From NCBI RefSeq assembly GCF_002077155.1, contig NZ_CP015027.1, positions 2,024,501 to 2,088,500 of the forward strand: DNA of 64,000 nt, given 5' to 3'. This DNA comes from Sporosarcina sp. P33 (GTDB lineage: Bacteria; Bacillota; Bacilli; Bacillales_A; Planococcaceae). Below, piece by piece: positions 53,572 through 62,796 of the stretch. The position numbers were made by a program, and so were the translations under genes. The notes under the pieces were generated by a model that was given only the letters and a program-made list of their open reading frames with translations, searched no databases and was not told the DNA's origin. How positions within the stretch are numbered: position 1 is the stretch's first letter; every line of letters starts with the position of its first letter.

Positions 53572-54309
53572 TTACAGTAATTCATATTTCTTTCCGACTT
53601 CCGCAATCTCTGCGGGTCCACTAAATTTCTTCTTCGCTTCATACAAGATATCACTGACGTCACCGTGATGCGGCAAGTGAGTGAGGACAAGCTGTGTGAC
53701 ACTGGCCTGTTGTGCTAAAGTTCCTGCCTCACTGCCTGCAAGATGTCCGGGCGATTTGCCAAGATGTTCTTCGTATAGATTCGCTTCGCTGAACAGGATG
53801 TCTGCGTGTTGTGCGAATGTGACTAGTTGATCGGACCATTCGGTATCTGCGGTGAAGACGGCGGACTTGCCGTTCACTGTGAATTTCACCGCAAGGCAGT
53901 AAACGGGATGAACAGTAGGACAGAATGTCACAGTAAATGGCCCGATTTGAACTGAACTATGTTCTTGAATTTCAATTCCTTGCGTCTGTTCTTTGTAAGT
54001 CAGCTTGGCAAACTGTTCTTTGTCCTGCTTATGCCCGTATATTGGCAAGGCAGGTGACGGCTGTCCAAGGTAATATTGGATGATCCGGCTGAACTGGAGA
54101 CTGCCGATGTCTGCAATGTGGTCTGCGTGGTAATGGCTGATCACGACGGCGTCAAGCTGTTCCAGTGCGATATAGTTTTGCAGGGATGACAACACACCGC
54201 TGCCGCAGTCAAACAGGCAATGAAACCCGTCTTGTTCGATCAGAAAAGATGAGGTGGCGCTGTTTGCTTTCGGATAGCCGCCCCAGATGCCTAGTGGAAT
54301 AATGTTCAT
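53572..54309 (-). CDS. MBL-fold metallo-hydrolase, YhfI/RNase Z-like
   Basis: A 245-residue protein with the metallo-beta-lactamase motif SHYHADHIADI, further ligands in CPTVHPVYCL, FTADTEWS and LTHLPHHGD. It resembles Bacillus YhfI and the RNase Z-like branch, but no tRNA-binding exosite arm is evident. Likely a hydrolase of unknown substrate. AGGAGGAG precedes the ATG. Confidence 0.9.
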   Translation of the reverse strand: MNIIPLGIWGGYPKANSATSSFLIEQDGFHCLFDCGSGVLSSLQNYIALEQLDAVVISHYHADHIADIGSLQFSRIIQYYLGQPSPALPIYGHKQDKEQFAKLTYKEQTQGIEIQEHSSVQIGPFTVTFCPTVHPVYCLAVKFTVNGKSAVFTADTEWSDQLVTFAQHADILFSEANLYEEHLGKSPGHLAGSEAGTLAQQASVTQLVLTHLPHHGDVSDILYEAKKKFSGPAEIAEVGKKYELL

Positions 54310-54463
54310 GGAACTCCTCCTATTTTGTCAGTTGTTTCTGCCAGTGTAGCGTGAGCTGTCTGCGGATTGCAATAAACAGCAAGCCTGGATTAGATGATGA
54401 TGTCACTTTCTCTTTGAGTCCAAGCATGCGATAATAGAGAAAATACACTTTAAGGATGACGAT

Positions 54464-55660
54464 ATGAGTAAATTAGTTGAAATACAGTTAAATGCACAAG
54501 GTACAGTGGCTTTAAAGAAGGGATATCCGTTAATTTTAAAGGATTCCGTAATGACAGGTGAAATCCGGGCGAAGGAAGGCGATTTGATTCGTCTGACGGA
54601 CCGCTATCATAAATTTTTGGCTACAGGCTATTATGGAATTCAAAATAAAGGCATCGGCTGGGTGCTGACTGCCAATGAAAATGAAGAGATTGATTTTGAT
54701 TTCTTTGATCAGAAAATGTCGGCTGCGTTTGAGCGCCGAAATGCGTATATGGAAGATCCTGATACGACAGCTTTTCGTTTGTTTAACGGAGAAGGTGACG
54801 GCATCGGCGGTTTCACCATCGATTATTTTGACGGCTATTATCTGATCAGCTGGTACAGTGAAGGTATTTATGCGTTCCGTCACCATGTCTATAATGTGCT
54901 TGAAAAGCGTACGGAATACAAAGCAATTTATGAAAAGAAGCGCTTTGATTCAAAAGGGCAGTATGTGGAGCAGGATGATTACGTGAAAGGAACACCGGGT
55001 GATTTCCCGATTATTATTAAAGAGAACGGCATGAGCTTCGCGGTTGACTTGAATGACGGAGCTATGACGGGGATATTCCTGGATCAGCGGGACGTCCGTG
55101 AAACGATTCGGGATAATTATTCAGAAGGCCGTGAAGTGCTGAACACATTCTCGTACACGGGCGCATTTTCAGTGGCGGCTGCATTGGGCGGCGCGGCGAA
55201 GACGACGAGTGTGGATTTGGCGAAGCGCAGTGTCGCAAAGACGATTGAACAGTTCAGCGTTAACGGCATTGATTATGAACAGCAGGACATTAAAGTAATG
55301 GATGTCTTCGATTACTTCCGTTATGCGAAGCGCCATGACATGAAGTTTGGATTGGTCATCCTTGACCCGCCAAGCTTTGCGCGTTCCAAGAAATACACAT
55401 TCAGTACGGCAAAAGATTATCCGATGCTTATGAAAGAAGCGATTGCTGTTACCGAGAAGAACGGAATTATCGTGGCATCGACGAACAACGCGAGCTTCAG
55501 CATGAAGAAGTTCAAAGGCTTCATTGAGCAGGCGTTCAAAGAGATGGATATCCGCTATAAAGTGCTGGAAGAATCTACGCTGCCGAGAGATTTCCGCACG
55601 CCGCGGGACTATCCCGAATTTAATTATTTAAAAGTGGTTATCTTGAAAAAGTTACGCTAA
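54464..55660 (+). CDS. Class I rRNA large-subunit methyltransferase, RlmI/YwbD-like
   Basis: A 398-residue protein: N-terminal PUA-like domain (about 1-80), central linker domain, and a Rossmann methyltransferase domain with SAM-binding NTFSYTGAFSVAAALGG and catalytic-site DPPSFARSKK. Relatives methylate cytosine C5 in 23S rRNA. The first base target cannot be told from sequence. AAGGATGACG precedes the ATG. Confidence 0.9.
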   Translation: MSKLVEIQLNAQGTVALKKGYPLILKDSVMTGEIRAKEGDLIRLTDRYHKFLATGYYGIQNKGIGWVLTANENEEIDFDFFDQKMSAAFERRNAYMEDPDTTAFRLFNGEGDGIGGFTIDYFDGYYLISWYSEGIYAFRHHVYNVLEKRTEYKAIYEKKRFDSKGQYVEQDDYVKGTPGDFPIIIKENGMSFAVDLNDGAMTGIFLDQRDVRETIRDNYSEGREVLNTFSYTGAFSVAAALGGAAKTTSVDLAKRSVAKTIEQFSVNGIDYEQQDIKVMDVFDYFRYAKRHDMKFGLVILDPPSFARSKKYTFSTAKDYPMLMKEAIAVTEKNGIIVASTNNASFSMKKFKGFIEQAFKEMDIRYKVLEESTLPRDFRTPRDYPEFNYLKVVILKKLR

Positions 55661-55744
55661 ACCGTCACAGAAAAGTCGGGTGACAATGACAATATTTCCT
55701 AGTACGCTTGAAGTAATCATGCGGTGAAACGGGAGGTAATGACT

Positions 55745-56131
55745 ATGAAACAGTTGCTTGCGCTGCTGGTATTAGCATCTGCTTTTCTGGTGACGGGCTG
55801 CTCGAATGTGTACAGTGCGGAAGACGGCTACCGGATGGCGATCATTAATCAGGGCTTTCCTGTCCCAAAAGAAGCGTACGAAGTAAAACCGGAAGATTGT
55901 GTAGGGGAGATAACCAAATCTGCAAAGTATAAGCTGAAAGGAATCGGCGACGCTGACGGCAATCCTCCAGAGCATTATTTGCGTACGATAGAAGAATGGG
56001 GCTGGATGGAAATGCCAGAGGAACGCAGAGGCTCCATTCATTTCTACGAGAAAAAAGGCAAGATCATGTCGCTGAATATCCAGCAGAACGTATTCGATGT
56101 TTTTGAAATGACTAGCGCAACAGATTCATAA
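55745..56131 (+). CDS. Putative lipoprotein
   Basis: A 128-residue predicted lipoprotein: MKQLLALLVLASAFLVTGC carries the signal and lipobox VTGC (Cys19). The mature domain has no recognised motif. The ATG at 55745 lies 7 bases after GGGAGGT; earlier in-frame starts overlap that site. It is followed by the DUF1648 gene after 16 bases, so they are likely one operon. Confidence 0.82.
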   Translation: MKQLLALLVLASAFLVTGCSNVYSAEDGYRMAIINQGFPVPKEAYEVKPEDCVGEITKSAKYKLKGIGDADGNPPEHYLRTIEEWGWMEMPEERRGSIHFYEKKGKIMSLNIQQNVFDVFEMTSATDS

Positions 56132-56147
56132 GTGAGGTGACGGGAAT

Positions 56148-56642
56148 ATGCAGATGGAAAAACCGAAGCTGGACATTGAGAAGCCTGCTGTTGCGAAAGC
56201 GTTTGATGTGCTGGTTATCGCTTTATTCGCTGCTGCTCTCGTCTACTTGGTATTGCAGTGGGGTCAATTACCGGACCGAATCCCAACTCATTTCGGTCCG
56301 GACGGAGAAGCAGACCGCTACGGTTCGAGAATGGAATTATTATTGCTGCCGTTTATTGCGGCCGTCATGTGGGCAGGGATGACTGCGCTGGAGAAGTATC
56401 CGCATATGTATAATTACTTAAATTTGCGGCCCGATACTATGGAAATTCAATATCGTTATGGTGTGCTCTTCATGAACGTTGTAAAAAATCTCTCAGTATT
56501 GTTGTTCATTTTTTTGATCTGGCAGACAGTCGATATTGGATTAATGCGGACCGATTCATTGAACACGCCGATTTTCATCACAATCCTTGCCTTGCTGTTC
56601 GGTTCAATGGGTTATTACGTTTACCGGGTGATGAAGTTATAA
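56148..56642 (+). CDS. DUF1648 domain membrane protein
   Basis: A 164-residue protein with four predicted helices. The DUF1648 signature LPDRIPTHFGPDGEADRYGS follows helix 1. In other Bacillales this domain occurs in SdpI-type immunity proteins and in uncharacterised membrane proteins, so no function can be fixed. GTGAGGTGACGGG precedes the ATG. It is followed by a long hairpin that includes the ribosome binding site of the next gene. Confidence 0.87.
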   Translation: MQMEKPKLDIEKPAVAKAFDVLVIALFAAALVYLVLQWGQLPDRIPTHFGPDGEADRYGSRMELLLLPFIAAVMWAGMTALEKYPHMYNYLNLRPDTMEIQYRYGVLFMNVVKNLSVLLFIFLIWQTVDIGLMRTDSLNTPIFITILALLFGSMGYYVYRVMKL

Positions 56643-56699
56643 CGTCCGGCAGGGAAATGATACCAAGGGATTTCCAAGATTCTGTAAATAAATGAAACC

Positions 56700-56743
56700 A
56701 AAAATCACCTCTTATCGTATACCCATGATAAGAGGTGATTTTT
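56700..56743 (+). promoter_or_regulatory. 17-bp perfect hairpin that contains the ribosome binding site of the DUF2207 gene
   Basis: AAAAATCACCTCTTATC (56700-56716) is fully complementary to GATAAGAGGTGATTTTT (56727-56743) with a 10-base loop. The right arm contains GAGGTG, the Shine-Dalgarno site 6 bases before the ATG at 56744, and ends in five T residues. It can act as terminator of the upstream gene and would block ribosome access when folded. Confidence 0.8.
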
Positions 56744-58468
56744 ATGAAGTGGAAACTGCTGCCTGTCGTGCTGCTGGCCTTTCTTTTCCTGCCGCCGACA
56801 GCAGGTGCGGTCGATTTCAGCATACCGGATGTAAAAATCAGCGCACAATTGGAGCCAGATGGCACTGTTCATGTAAAAGAGCAGCATACGTATGATTTTG
56901 AAAGTGAATTTAATGGTATCATTCGGGAAATCCAGCCGAAAGAGGGGGCGTCCATTGAACAGTTTACAGCTTATGAAAAAGGTGAAGAGCTGGCAGTCGA
57001 GAAACAACTGGCAGAATATCGTGTACATAGAAAGGGTAAGAATGAAGTAGTTACCTTTGATTTACAGTACACGATTACAGACGGACTGGAAAAGTACCAG
57101 GACGGCGTGCAATTCTACTGGCCGTTTTTCGATCGCCGCAATGAAACAGATTACGGCGATTTGACGATTACGGTTGTACCGCCTGCCAAAGCATCGGATG
57201 TGCTGTTTATAGGCTATGACAGTGCAAAAGAGAGCGGAGCGCTGAAGCAGGATGGGACAGTGGTGTTTTCTCTTGGAGAAGTCAGCGCAGGAGACAACGG
57301 CGATATTCGGGTGATCTACGAACCGTCCTTATTTCCCGCGATGACTGAGGGCAGCGGAAAAATCCGTCCTGAAGTTATTGCGGAGCAGCAACGGCAGGCT
57401 GCAGAACGCGCGCGGTTCATTTCGAATCAGCAAAAAACCGGTGCTGTCGGCGGCGCCGTTATGGCCGCAGGAGCAATCGGCGTGCTGCTGATAGGTTTCT
57501 TTGCAAATGCGCGGAGAAAAAAATACGTTCAAGAAGCGATGTATCAGATCGATTCGGATGGCTTTTATGTGCCGGTCAGCGAAATGAGTATGCCCGCGGT
57601 CCTTCTTTTCAAAAAAGGCACGGCATCGATTGAACTGATGTCGGCCGCATTGCTGGATTTAGTAAGGAAAGGACATGTGCGGCAGTTATCAGATGAAGAG
57701 TTTGAGCTGACCGATGCGAATGTCCAGCTCGACCATGAGAAACAATTAATCCAACTATTATTCTTCCAAATCGGCAAAGATCAACGATTTACCTTGAAAG
57801 AACTGGAAGGTTATACGAAAAAGAAGAAGAATTACGAAGCTTTCAACAGCAAGTTTGTCATGTGGAAAGACTTATTGAAAGCTGAACTAAAACGGTATGA
57901 TGTGCAGGAACAGACAACAAAAGAGCGTGTGATTTTAAGCATGATCGGTGTTGCAGGGATTGGAATGTCTGTCTTTTTCATATACTACGAACTGTATATG
58001 CTGCTGATTACAGCGATCCTTTTGACTGCAGGGGCACTGGCTTTCGCTTTGTTTTACAATGCATATAATTTTGAAGGCACTCTGTTGGCTAAAGAATGGG
58101 AACGGGTAGAGCAGTGGATGAAGGAACTGGATACCAAGAAGTGGGACAGTTTATCCATTGATGACCGATTCCGCGTCCTCATCTACGGGGTGGGTGTTCA
58201 GCATCCGGAACTCGAAGCGTACTATGAAGATTTCGCAAGTGCCCAGAAGCGGCTAAATCAAAATAAAAAGACACATCACAGCGACGGATATCAAGAGTCA
58301 CACCACGAAAGTGCATATTATGGCGGCGCTGTCTACAATCCGCTCTTCCTGACAGGTTCATTCGGCCAGGCGTCGACGAATGTGTCAGCCAACACACCAA
58401 GCAGCGACGGCGGCAGCAGTGCCGGGGGCGGAACGGGCGGAGGAGGCGGCGGATCCGGCGCGTTTTAA
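56744..58468 (+). CDS. DUF2207 membrane protein
   Basis: A 574-residue protein: signal peptide (MKWKLLPVVLLAFLFLPPTA), an extracellular DUF2207 domain (about 22-225), one helix (about 232-252), a cytosolic region, two more helices (about 388-432), and a glycine-rich C-terminus (GGGTGGGGGGSGAF). This layout is standard for the family, whose function is unknown. The ATG at 56744 is chosen because GAGGTG is 6 bases away; its ribosome binding site is inside a strong hairpin. Confidence 0.9.
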   Translation: MKWKLLPVVLLAFLFLPPTAGAVDFSIPDVKISAQLEPDGTVHVKEQHTYDFESEFNGIIREIQPKEGASIEQFTAYEKGEELAVEKQLAEYRVHRKGKNEVVTFDLQYTITDGLEKYQDGVQFYWPFFDRRNETDYGDLTITVVPPAKASDVLFIGYDSAKESGALKQDGTVVFSLGEVSAGDNGDIRVIYEPSLFPAMTEGSGKIRPEVIAEQQRQAAERARFISNQQKTGAVGGAVMAAGAIGVLLIGFFANARRKKYVQEAMYQIDSDGFYVPVSEMSMPAVLLFKKGTASIELMSAALLDLVRKGHVRQLSDEEFELTDANVQLDHEKQLIQLLFFQIGKDQRFTLKELEGYTKKKKNYEAFNSKFVMWKDLLKAELKRYDVQEQTTKERVILSMIGVAGIGMSVFFIYYELYMLLITAILLTAGALAFALFYNAYNFEGTLLAKEWERVEQWMKELDTKKWDSLSIDDRFRVLIYGVGVQHPELEAYYEDFASAQKRLNQNKKTHHSDGYQESHHESAYYGGAVYNPLFLTGSFGQASTNVSANTPSSDGGSSAGGGTGGGGGGSGAF

Positions 58469-58496
58469 CTGCAGTAAGTATAAGGGGATGAAGAGT

Positions 58497-59924
58497 ATGG
58501 GAAAAACAATCGTTTGGTTCCGTAAAGATCTGCGTTTGCATGATCATCCGGCTTTGGCGGAGGCGGCAGCGCATGGGGATGTGCTGCCGGTTTTCATTTT
58601 ACCGGAGACGCGCCATACTGCCTCGGACTGGTGGCTGCATTACAGCTTGCTGGACATTATCGCGCGCTTCAGAGAGCAGAAGATTCAGTTCGTTGTAAGA
58701 AAAGGACAGCCGGTCGAACAGCTGATGAAACTGATTAGGGAAAGTGGAGCCGACCAACTTGTATTTAATGAATTATATGATCCGAACAGCCGCGAACAAG
58801 AACGTGAACTGACAGCGGCATGTGAGAAAGCCCGGGTGCAGGTCCGGTCATTCCAAGGAACGCTGCTCGCAGCACCTGATGCGATTTTCAATAAAACGAA
58901 TCAGCCGTATAAAGTATTTACACCGTTTTGGAAACGGCTGAGGCAGGAATTGATCGCGCGGCCGCTTGCAGCTCCCGAACTTAAGCCGTCTGACGGATGT
59001 TTTCCCTCACTAGCCGCGGAGGAATGGAGGTTATTGACCGGTCACGCATGGCATGAAAAGCTGGCCAAACACTGGAAACCCGGCGAAACAGCGGCCATGG
59101 AATGCTGGGAAACGTTTCGGGATCAAAGCTTGTCTAATTATCTGGAAGGCCGTGATCACCCTGCAACGTCTTATGTATCCCGGCTGTCGCCTTACGTGGC
59201 ATGGGGAAATATCAGTGTACGTTCACTCTGGCATGGCGCGCTGAATGCAGCAGAATTGGCAGGGCACCAGCAGGCTGAAGCGTTCATTCGGCAATTAGCA
59301 TGGCGAGATTTTGCCCACTATCAGTTGCTGTATTTTCCTGAAATGCTAAGCAAACCTGTACGCCCGGAGTTTGAAAAGTTTCCTTGGCAGCCGGCCGGTG
59401 ATCAGCTGCAGGCGTGGAAAACAGGGCATACCGGTTATCCGTTAGTCGATGCGGGGATGCGTGAGTTATGGGAAACGGGCTATATGCATAATAGGGTACG
59501 AATGGTTGCTGCCTCGTTTTTAATTAAACATTTATTGATTGACTGGCGGGAGGGGATGAAGTGGTTTGAAGATACGCTGATCGATCTGGATGCGGCAAAC
59601 AATTCCTTGGGGTGGCAATGGGTGGCGGGCAGCGGTTTTGACGCCTCGCCGTATTTCCGGGTGTTTAATCCAATTCTCCAGGCTGAAAAGTTCGATTCAG
59701 ATGCCCGGTACATAAAAAAATGGCTGCCTGAATTAACAGACATGCCACTTGCCTATGTATTTCAGCCCGCGGACGCACCCGAAGACGTACTTAATGCAGC
59801 GGGGGTAACAATCGGCACTACCTACCCGGCTCCCATTGTTGATCATTGGGCTGCCCGTGATCGTGCTTTGGCTGCATATAACCTATGCAAAAATTACATG
59901 TCATCAATGGATTCAAGCATTTGA
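58497..59924 (+). CDS. phr: Deoxyribodipyrimidine photolyase
   Basis: A 475-residue class I CPD photolyase/cryptochrome family enzyme that repairs UV dimers with blue light. The antenna domain begins VWFRKDLRLHDHPAL; the FAD domain has SRLSPYVAWGNISVR, WRDFAHYQLLYFPEM and the signature WQWVAGSGFDASPYFRVFNP. The ATG at 58497 lies 9 bases after AAGGGG; the ATG three codons earlier abuts it. Its last 31 bases overlap the end of the convergent B12-MerR gene. Confidence 0.95.
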   Translation: MGKTIVWFRKDLRLHDHPALAEAAAHGDVLPVFILPETRHTASDWWLHYSLLDIIARFREQKIQFVVRKGQPVEQLMKLIRESGADQLVFNELYDPNSREQERELTAACEKARVQVRSFQGTLLAAPDAIFNKTNQPYKVFTPFWKRLRQELIARPLAAPELKPSDGCFPSLAAEEWRLLTGHAWHEKLAKHWKPGETAAMECWETFRDQSLSNYLEGRDHPATSYVSRLSPYVAWGNISVRSLWHGALNAAELAGHQQAEAFIRQLAWRDFAHYQLLYFPEMLSKPVRPEFEKFPWQPAGDQLQAWKTGHTGYPLVDAGMRELWETGYMHNRVRMVAASFLIKHLLIDWREGMKWFEDTLIDLDAANNSLGWQWVAGSGFDASPYFRVFNPILQAEKFDSDARYIKKWLPELTDMPLAYVFQPADAPEDVLNAAGVTIGTTYPAPIVDHWAARDRALAAYNLCKNYMSSMDSSI

Positions 59925-60775
59925 ATATGCTGTAGGTTCAGCTGATCCAGACAGATATATGCACCATGACCGCCCAGATAAAAGTCGATCTCAGGGTGCT
60001 GGCCCGCGAATTCATCCAGCTCCTGAATCACCTGGGGATTATTTTCAAAAGGCAGTGCAGTGGATGCGGACAGCAGCACTTTGGACGGCTTGATCTTCTC
60101 AACAAATGACTGAATTGCTCCTTGAGCGGGGGAGGACCCGATCATAGCCGTGCGCCAGCCTTTGAGCATTAATTGCAGCAGGATAATATGCACGGGAATT
60201 TCATGTGATTCATTCGGGAGGCATGCCCCCAGCAATATAGGTGAATCCTCCCGATACTGGAAGTTTCGGCGCAGCTGAACGAGCTGATCCCGAACGACCA
60301 AACTGGACAGCGCCTCCTGATATTCATCCCATTCACCTGAAGCCCATTTTTCGCCTACTATCTTCAAAAATGGGACGGCGATTTGCTGCAAATACTGTTC
60401 TAACCCTAATCGGTGATAAGCAGCCTGCAACGTGAAATTCAATTCCAGCTCATCACATGTTTCTCCAAAACGTAACAAATCACATAATATTTCCTCGGCA
60501 TGCGCATCTTTTGTATTGGATCCCATACTGGTCTTTTGCTGGGATTTTGCCATTTCAGAAGCCTGGGGCAGCGCAAAACCTTCTTCTGCATAACGTTTCA
60601 TCAGCAAAAACAGACGGATATCTTCCTCTCGATAGACACGATAACCATTCTCAAGACGCTGCGGCACGACAATATCATAGCGCTCTTCCCATTTTCTCAA
60701 GACTTGTCTCGACAAGCCTGTTTGATCTGCCACTTGTTTAATTGTATACGTTGGGGTTTCAGATGAAGGCCTCAA
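59894..60775 (-). CDS. MerR regulator with B12-binding domain, LitR/CarH-like
   Basis: A 293-residue regulator: MerR winged helix (8-75; YTIKQVADQTGLSRQVLRKW), helical bundle (about 95-170) and cobalamin-binding Rossmann domain (about 178-290). The lower-ligand histidine is His191 in LPNESHE. The CarH motif W-x9-E-H is seen as Trp144...Glu154-Ala155, so the conserved His is Ala. CarH/LitR proteins bind DNA with adenosylcobalamin in the dark and release it in light. The TTG start follows AAAGGTG by 7 bases. Adjacent photolyase and a divergent membrane-protein gene are likely targets. Confidence 0.88.
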   Translation of the reverse strand: MRPSSETPTYTIKQVADQTGLSRQVLRKWEERYDIVVPQRLENGYRVYREEDIRLFLLMKRYAEEGFALPQASEMAKSQQKTSMGSNTKDAHAEEILCDLLRFGETCDELELNFTLQAAYHRLGLEQYLQQIAVPFLKIVGEKWASGEWDEYQEALSSLVVRDQLVQLRRNFQYREDSPILLGACLPNESHEIPVHIILLQLMLKGWRTAMIGSSPAQGAIQSFVEKIKPSKVLLSASTALPFENNPQVIQELDEFAGQHPEIDFYLGGHGAYICLDQLNLQHIQMLESIDDM

Positions 60776-60850
60776 AGCAATTCACCTTTCTTTATAAATG
60801 ATTTAGCAGCCATACACCGCTCATTTCTTTATACATAACATTATACAGAT

Positions 60851-60881
60851 ATTTGACACGTTAAGTCAAATCTGTTATTTT
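60851..60881 (+). promoter_or_regulatory. Palindrome overlapping the promoter of the 148-residue membrane protein gene
   Basis: ATTTGAC-N7-GTCAAAT (60851-60871) covers the -35 TTGACA (60853-60858) of a promoter with TATTTT (60876-60881) 17 bp away. It lies between this gene and the divergent B12-MerR gene, a natural place for its operator. Confidence 0.55.
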
Positions 60882-60902
60882 ACTGTGTAGGAAGGTGTCC
60901 AA

Positions 60903-61349
60903 ATGAAAACTGACTATAGTGTGCAAGGTACATGGATTGGCATCGTAACAGGAATAGTCCTTGCTGTGTTTCTGAAAATAGTGCAGGCGGTCACAGGGCT
61001 TAAAGTATACACTTTGCTGTTGAATGTCGACTACATACCTGTCATCAAAGAATATGCATTTCCTGAAAGTATTGAAGTATTTTTTCATCTTATCATCTCA
61101 GTGGTGCTCTGTGTCATATTAGTTGTCTTTTATAGAAAAAGCACCGGTTTCATCCGCAGCCACGTGATTCTGTTTGTTTTTTTGGTGAACATCGCTATCG
61201 GTTTCTTGCTTTATCCGACGACTTCATTTTCCGATAGAACGCCAAGTGCAGGAGATCCGCTGTCGCTGTTTTGGTGGATTGCTGGCCACGGACTGTATGG
61301 TTTTCTTGCAGGAGTTCTGATGCGAAGACAAACTCTAAAGCTGAAATAG
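60903..61349 (+). CDS. Membrane protein, unknown function, divergent from the B12-MerR gene
   Basis: A 148-residue protein with four predicted helices (about 10-28, 58-77, 85-103, 122-140). A conserved-looking segment FWWIAGHGLYGFLAGVL lies in the last helix. I do not assign a family. AGGAAGGTG precedes the ATG. Its promoter is covered by a palindrome, probably bound by the divergent regulator, so light or B12 control is a fair guess. Confidence 0.75.
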   Translation: MKTDYSVQGTWIGIVTGIVLAVFLKIVQAVTGLKVYTLLLNVDYIPVIKEYAFPESIEVFFHLIISVVLCVILVVFYRKSTGFIRSHVILFVFLVNIAIGFLLYPTTSFSDRTPSAGDPLSLFWWIAGHGLYGFLAGVLMRRQTLKLK

Positions 61350-61486
61350 AACTTTGTCGATGAATTTCTCTAGCAGTTGCAATCATATCTATGTATAATA
61401 GACTAAAACAAACGTTATACAAGGTGTAAACAGATGAAGCGAACGGCAATTTATCTGTATTGGAAGAAGAAAAGGAGAATATCTAT

Positions 61487-62779
61487 ATGTGGATCACTAA
61501 AAAACGTAAACCGGCATCACTTATCCAATCTATTTCTTCTGCCCCTGTCAAATTGCAAATCTCCTCGAAGGAAGTGCAGCTGCAGCTGGACGCCATTCAG
61601 TTAAGAGAGCGTGACCTGCAGTTGCTGCGTGCATTGAAAGAGCCGATGAATGACCGAATTGATGAAATTGTAAAAGCATTCTACGCGAGTGTGACGGCAG
61701 TTCCTGAATTGTCTCAAATGATCAACAAACACAGCACGACAGATTATTTAAGCAAAACGCTCGCAATTCACCTTGGCGGACTATTTGAGGGAGTAATTGA
61801 TGAAGCGTATATAGAGAACCGCAGTAAAGTAGCGAAATCCCATTTGCGGATCGGTCTGGAACCAAAATGGTACATCGCGGCGTTCGAAAACCTTCATATT
61901 ACAATGCTTGAAATTTTATTTGATTTGGAATTGGAGCGCCATGAAGAACAGGAAATGATTGCGGCATTAAGTAAAATCTTGAACTTCGAGAAACAGCTCG
62001 TACTGGAAGCATTTGAAAAAAGCATGAATGAGGAAATCCGTGCAAATCAGCAGGCGGTGAAAGACAGTGTGAAACAGCAAATTGGCAGTATTGCGCTGAA
62101 AATCGAAGAGAAATCTGAGTCCACGTATTCTGTTGTCAGTGAGTTGATTGAACAGTCCGCGGAGCTCGACGGAAAAATCCAGGAAAGTATTGTGCGCTCT
62201 AAATCATCTGCAAATCAGGCGCAATCCGGAATTGACCAGATGACGCAGATGGTCCTGACATCGGAAACAATCGTCAAAGAAACAAAAGGCATGGCGGAAC
62301 TGATTGAAGAACTGAATCGCGCTTCCATTCAGATAGAAGAGGTGGTGCAGCTGGTAAAGTCGATTGCCGATCAGACAAATCTGTTGGCGCTGAACTCGGC
62401 TATAGAAGCAGCGCGCGCAGGGGTGCACGGCAAAGGATTTGCTGTTGTGGCGGATGAAGTGCGCAATTTAGCCGATCAGACAAAGCGTTCGACTGATAAT
62501 ATTGCGCAGCTCGTTGCCGGATCCAAGGCGAAGACCCGGGCGGTTCATGACGCAATCGAAAATGTTACGAAGTTTGCAGATATAGGAATGAAGGAAACGG
62601 AAATGTCGAAGGAAACATTCCAGAGCATCACAGATACAGTCCGTTTGACAATTGATGATATTCAGCACTTCTCTGATCATATGAATAGTCTGCAAGAAGT
62701 TGTCACATCAATCGGCGGCGTATCAAAAGAAGTAGTTTCAACATCTTACGAGCTGGAAGAAGCAATTGAAGTCCTATAA
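61487..62779 (+). CDS. hemAT: Heme-based aerotaxis transducer HemAT
   Basis: A 430-residue soluble chemoreceptor. Residues about 25-180 are a globin-coupled sensor domain with the proximal histidine His119 ([13 protein letters not shown]), which binds heme and oxygen. Residues about 235-430 are the methyl-accepting signalling domain with the conserved hairpin tip ([21 protein letters not shown] within it). It signals to CheA for aerotaxis. The ATG at 61487 follows AAAAGGAG; an upstream GAG-rich extension lies over this site. The HrtB-like permease gene starts 17 bases downstream. Confidence 0.94.
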   Translation: MWITKKRKPASLIQSISSAPVKLQISSKEVQLQLDAIQLRERDLQLLRALKEPMNDRIDEIVKAFYASVTAVPELSQMINKHSTTDYLSKTLAIHLGGLFEGVIDEAYIENRSKVAKSHLRIGLEPKWYIAAFENLHITMLEILFDLELERHEEQEMIAALSKILNFEKQLVLEAFEKSMNEEIRANQQAVKDSVKQQIGSIALKIEEKSESTYSVVSELIEQSAELDGKIQESIVRSKSSANQAQSGIDQMTQMVLTSETIVKETKGMAELIEELNRASIQIEEVVQLVKSIADQTNLLALNSAIEAARAGVHGKGFAVVADEVRNLADQTKRSTDNIAQLVAGSKAKTRAVHDAIENVTKFADIGMKETEMSKETFQSITDTVRLTIDDIQHFSDHMNSLQEVVTSIGGVSKEVVSTSYELEEAIEVL

Positions 62780-62796
62780 AAGGAAGTGAATAGTAT

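Noticed and set aside
58179-58574. 131-codon minus-strand frame over the DUF2207 and photolyase junction
   Set aside because: Arginine- and leucine-rich antisense product of a glycine-rich coding end; no start signal.
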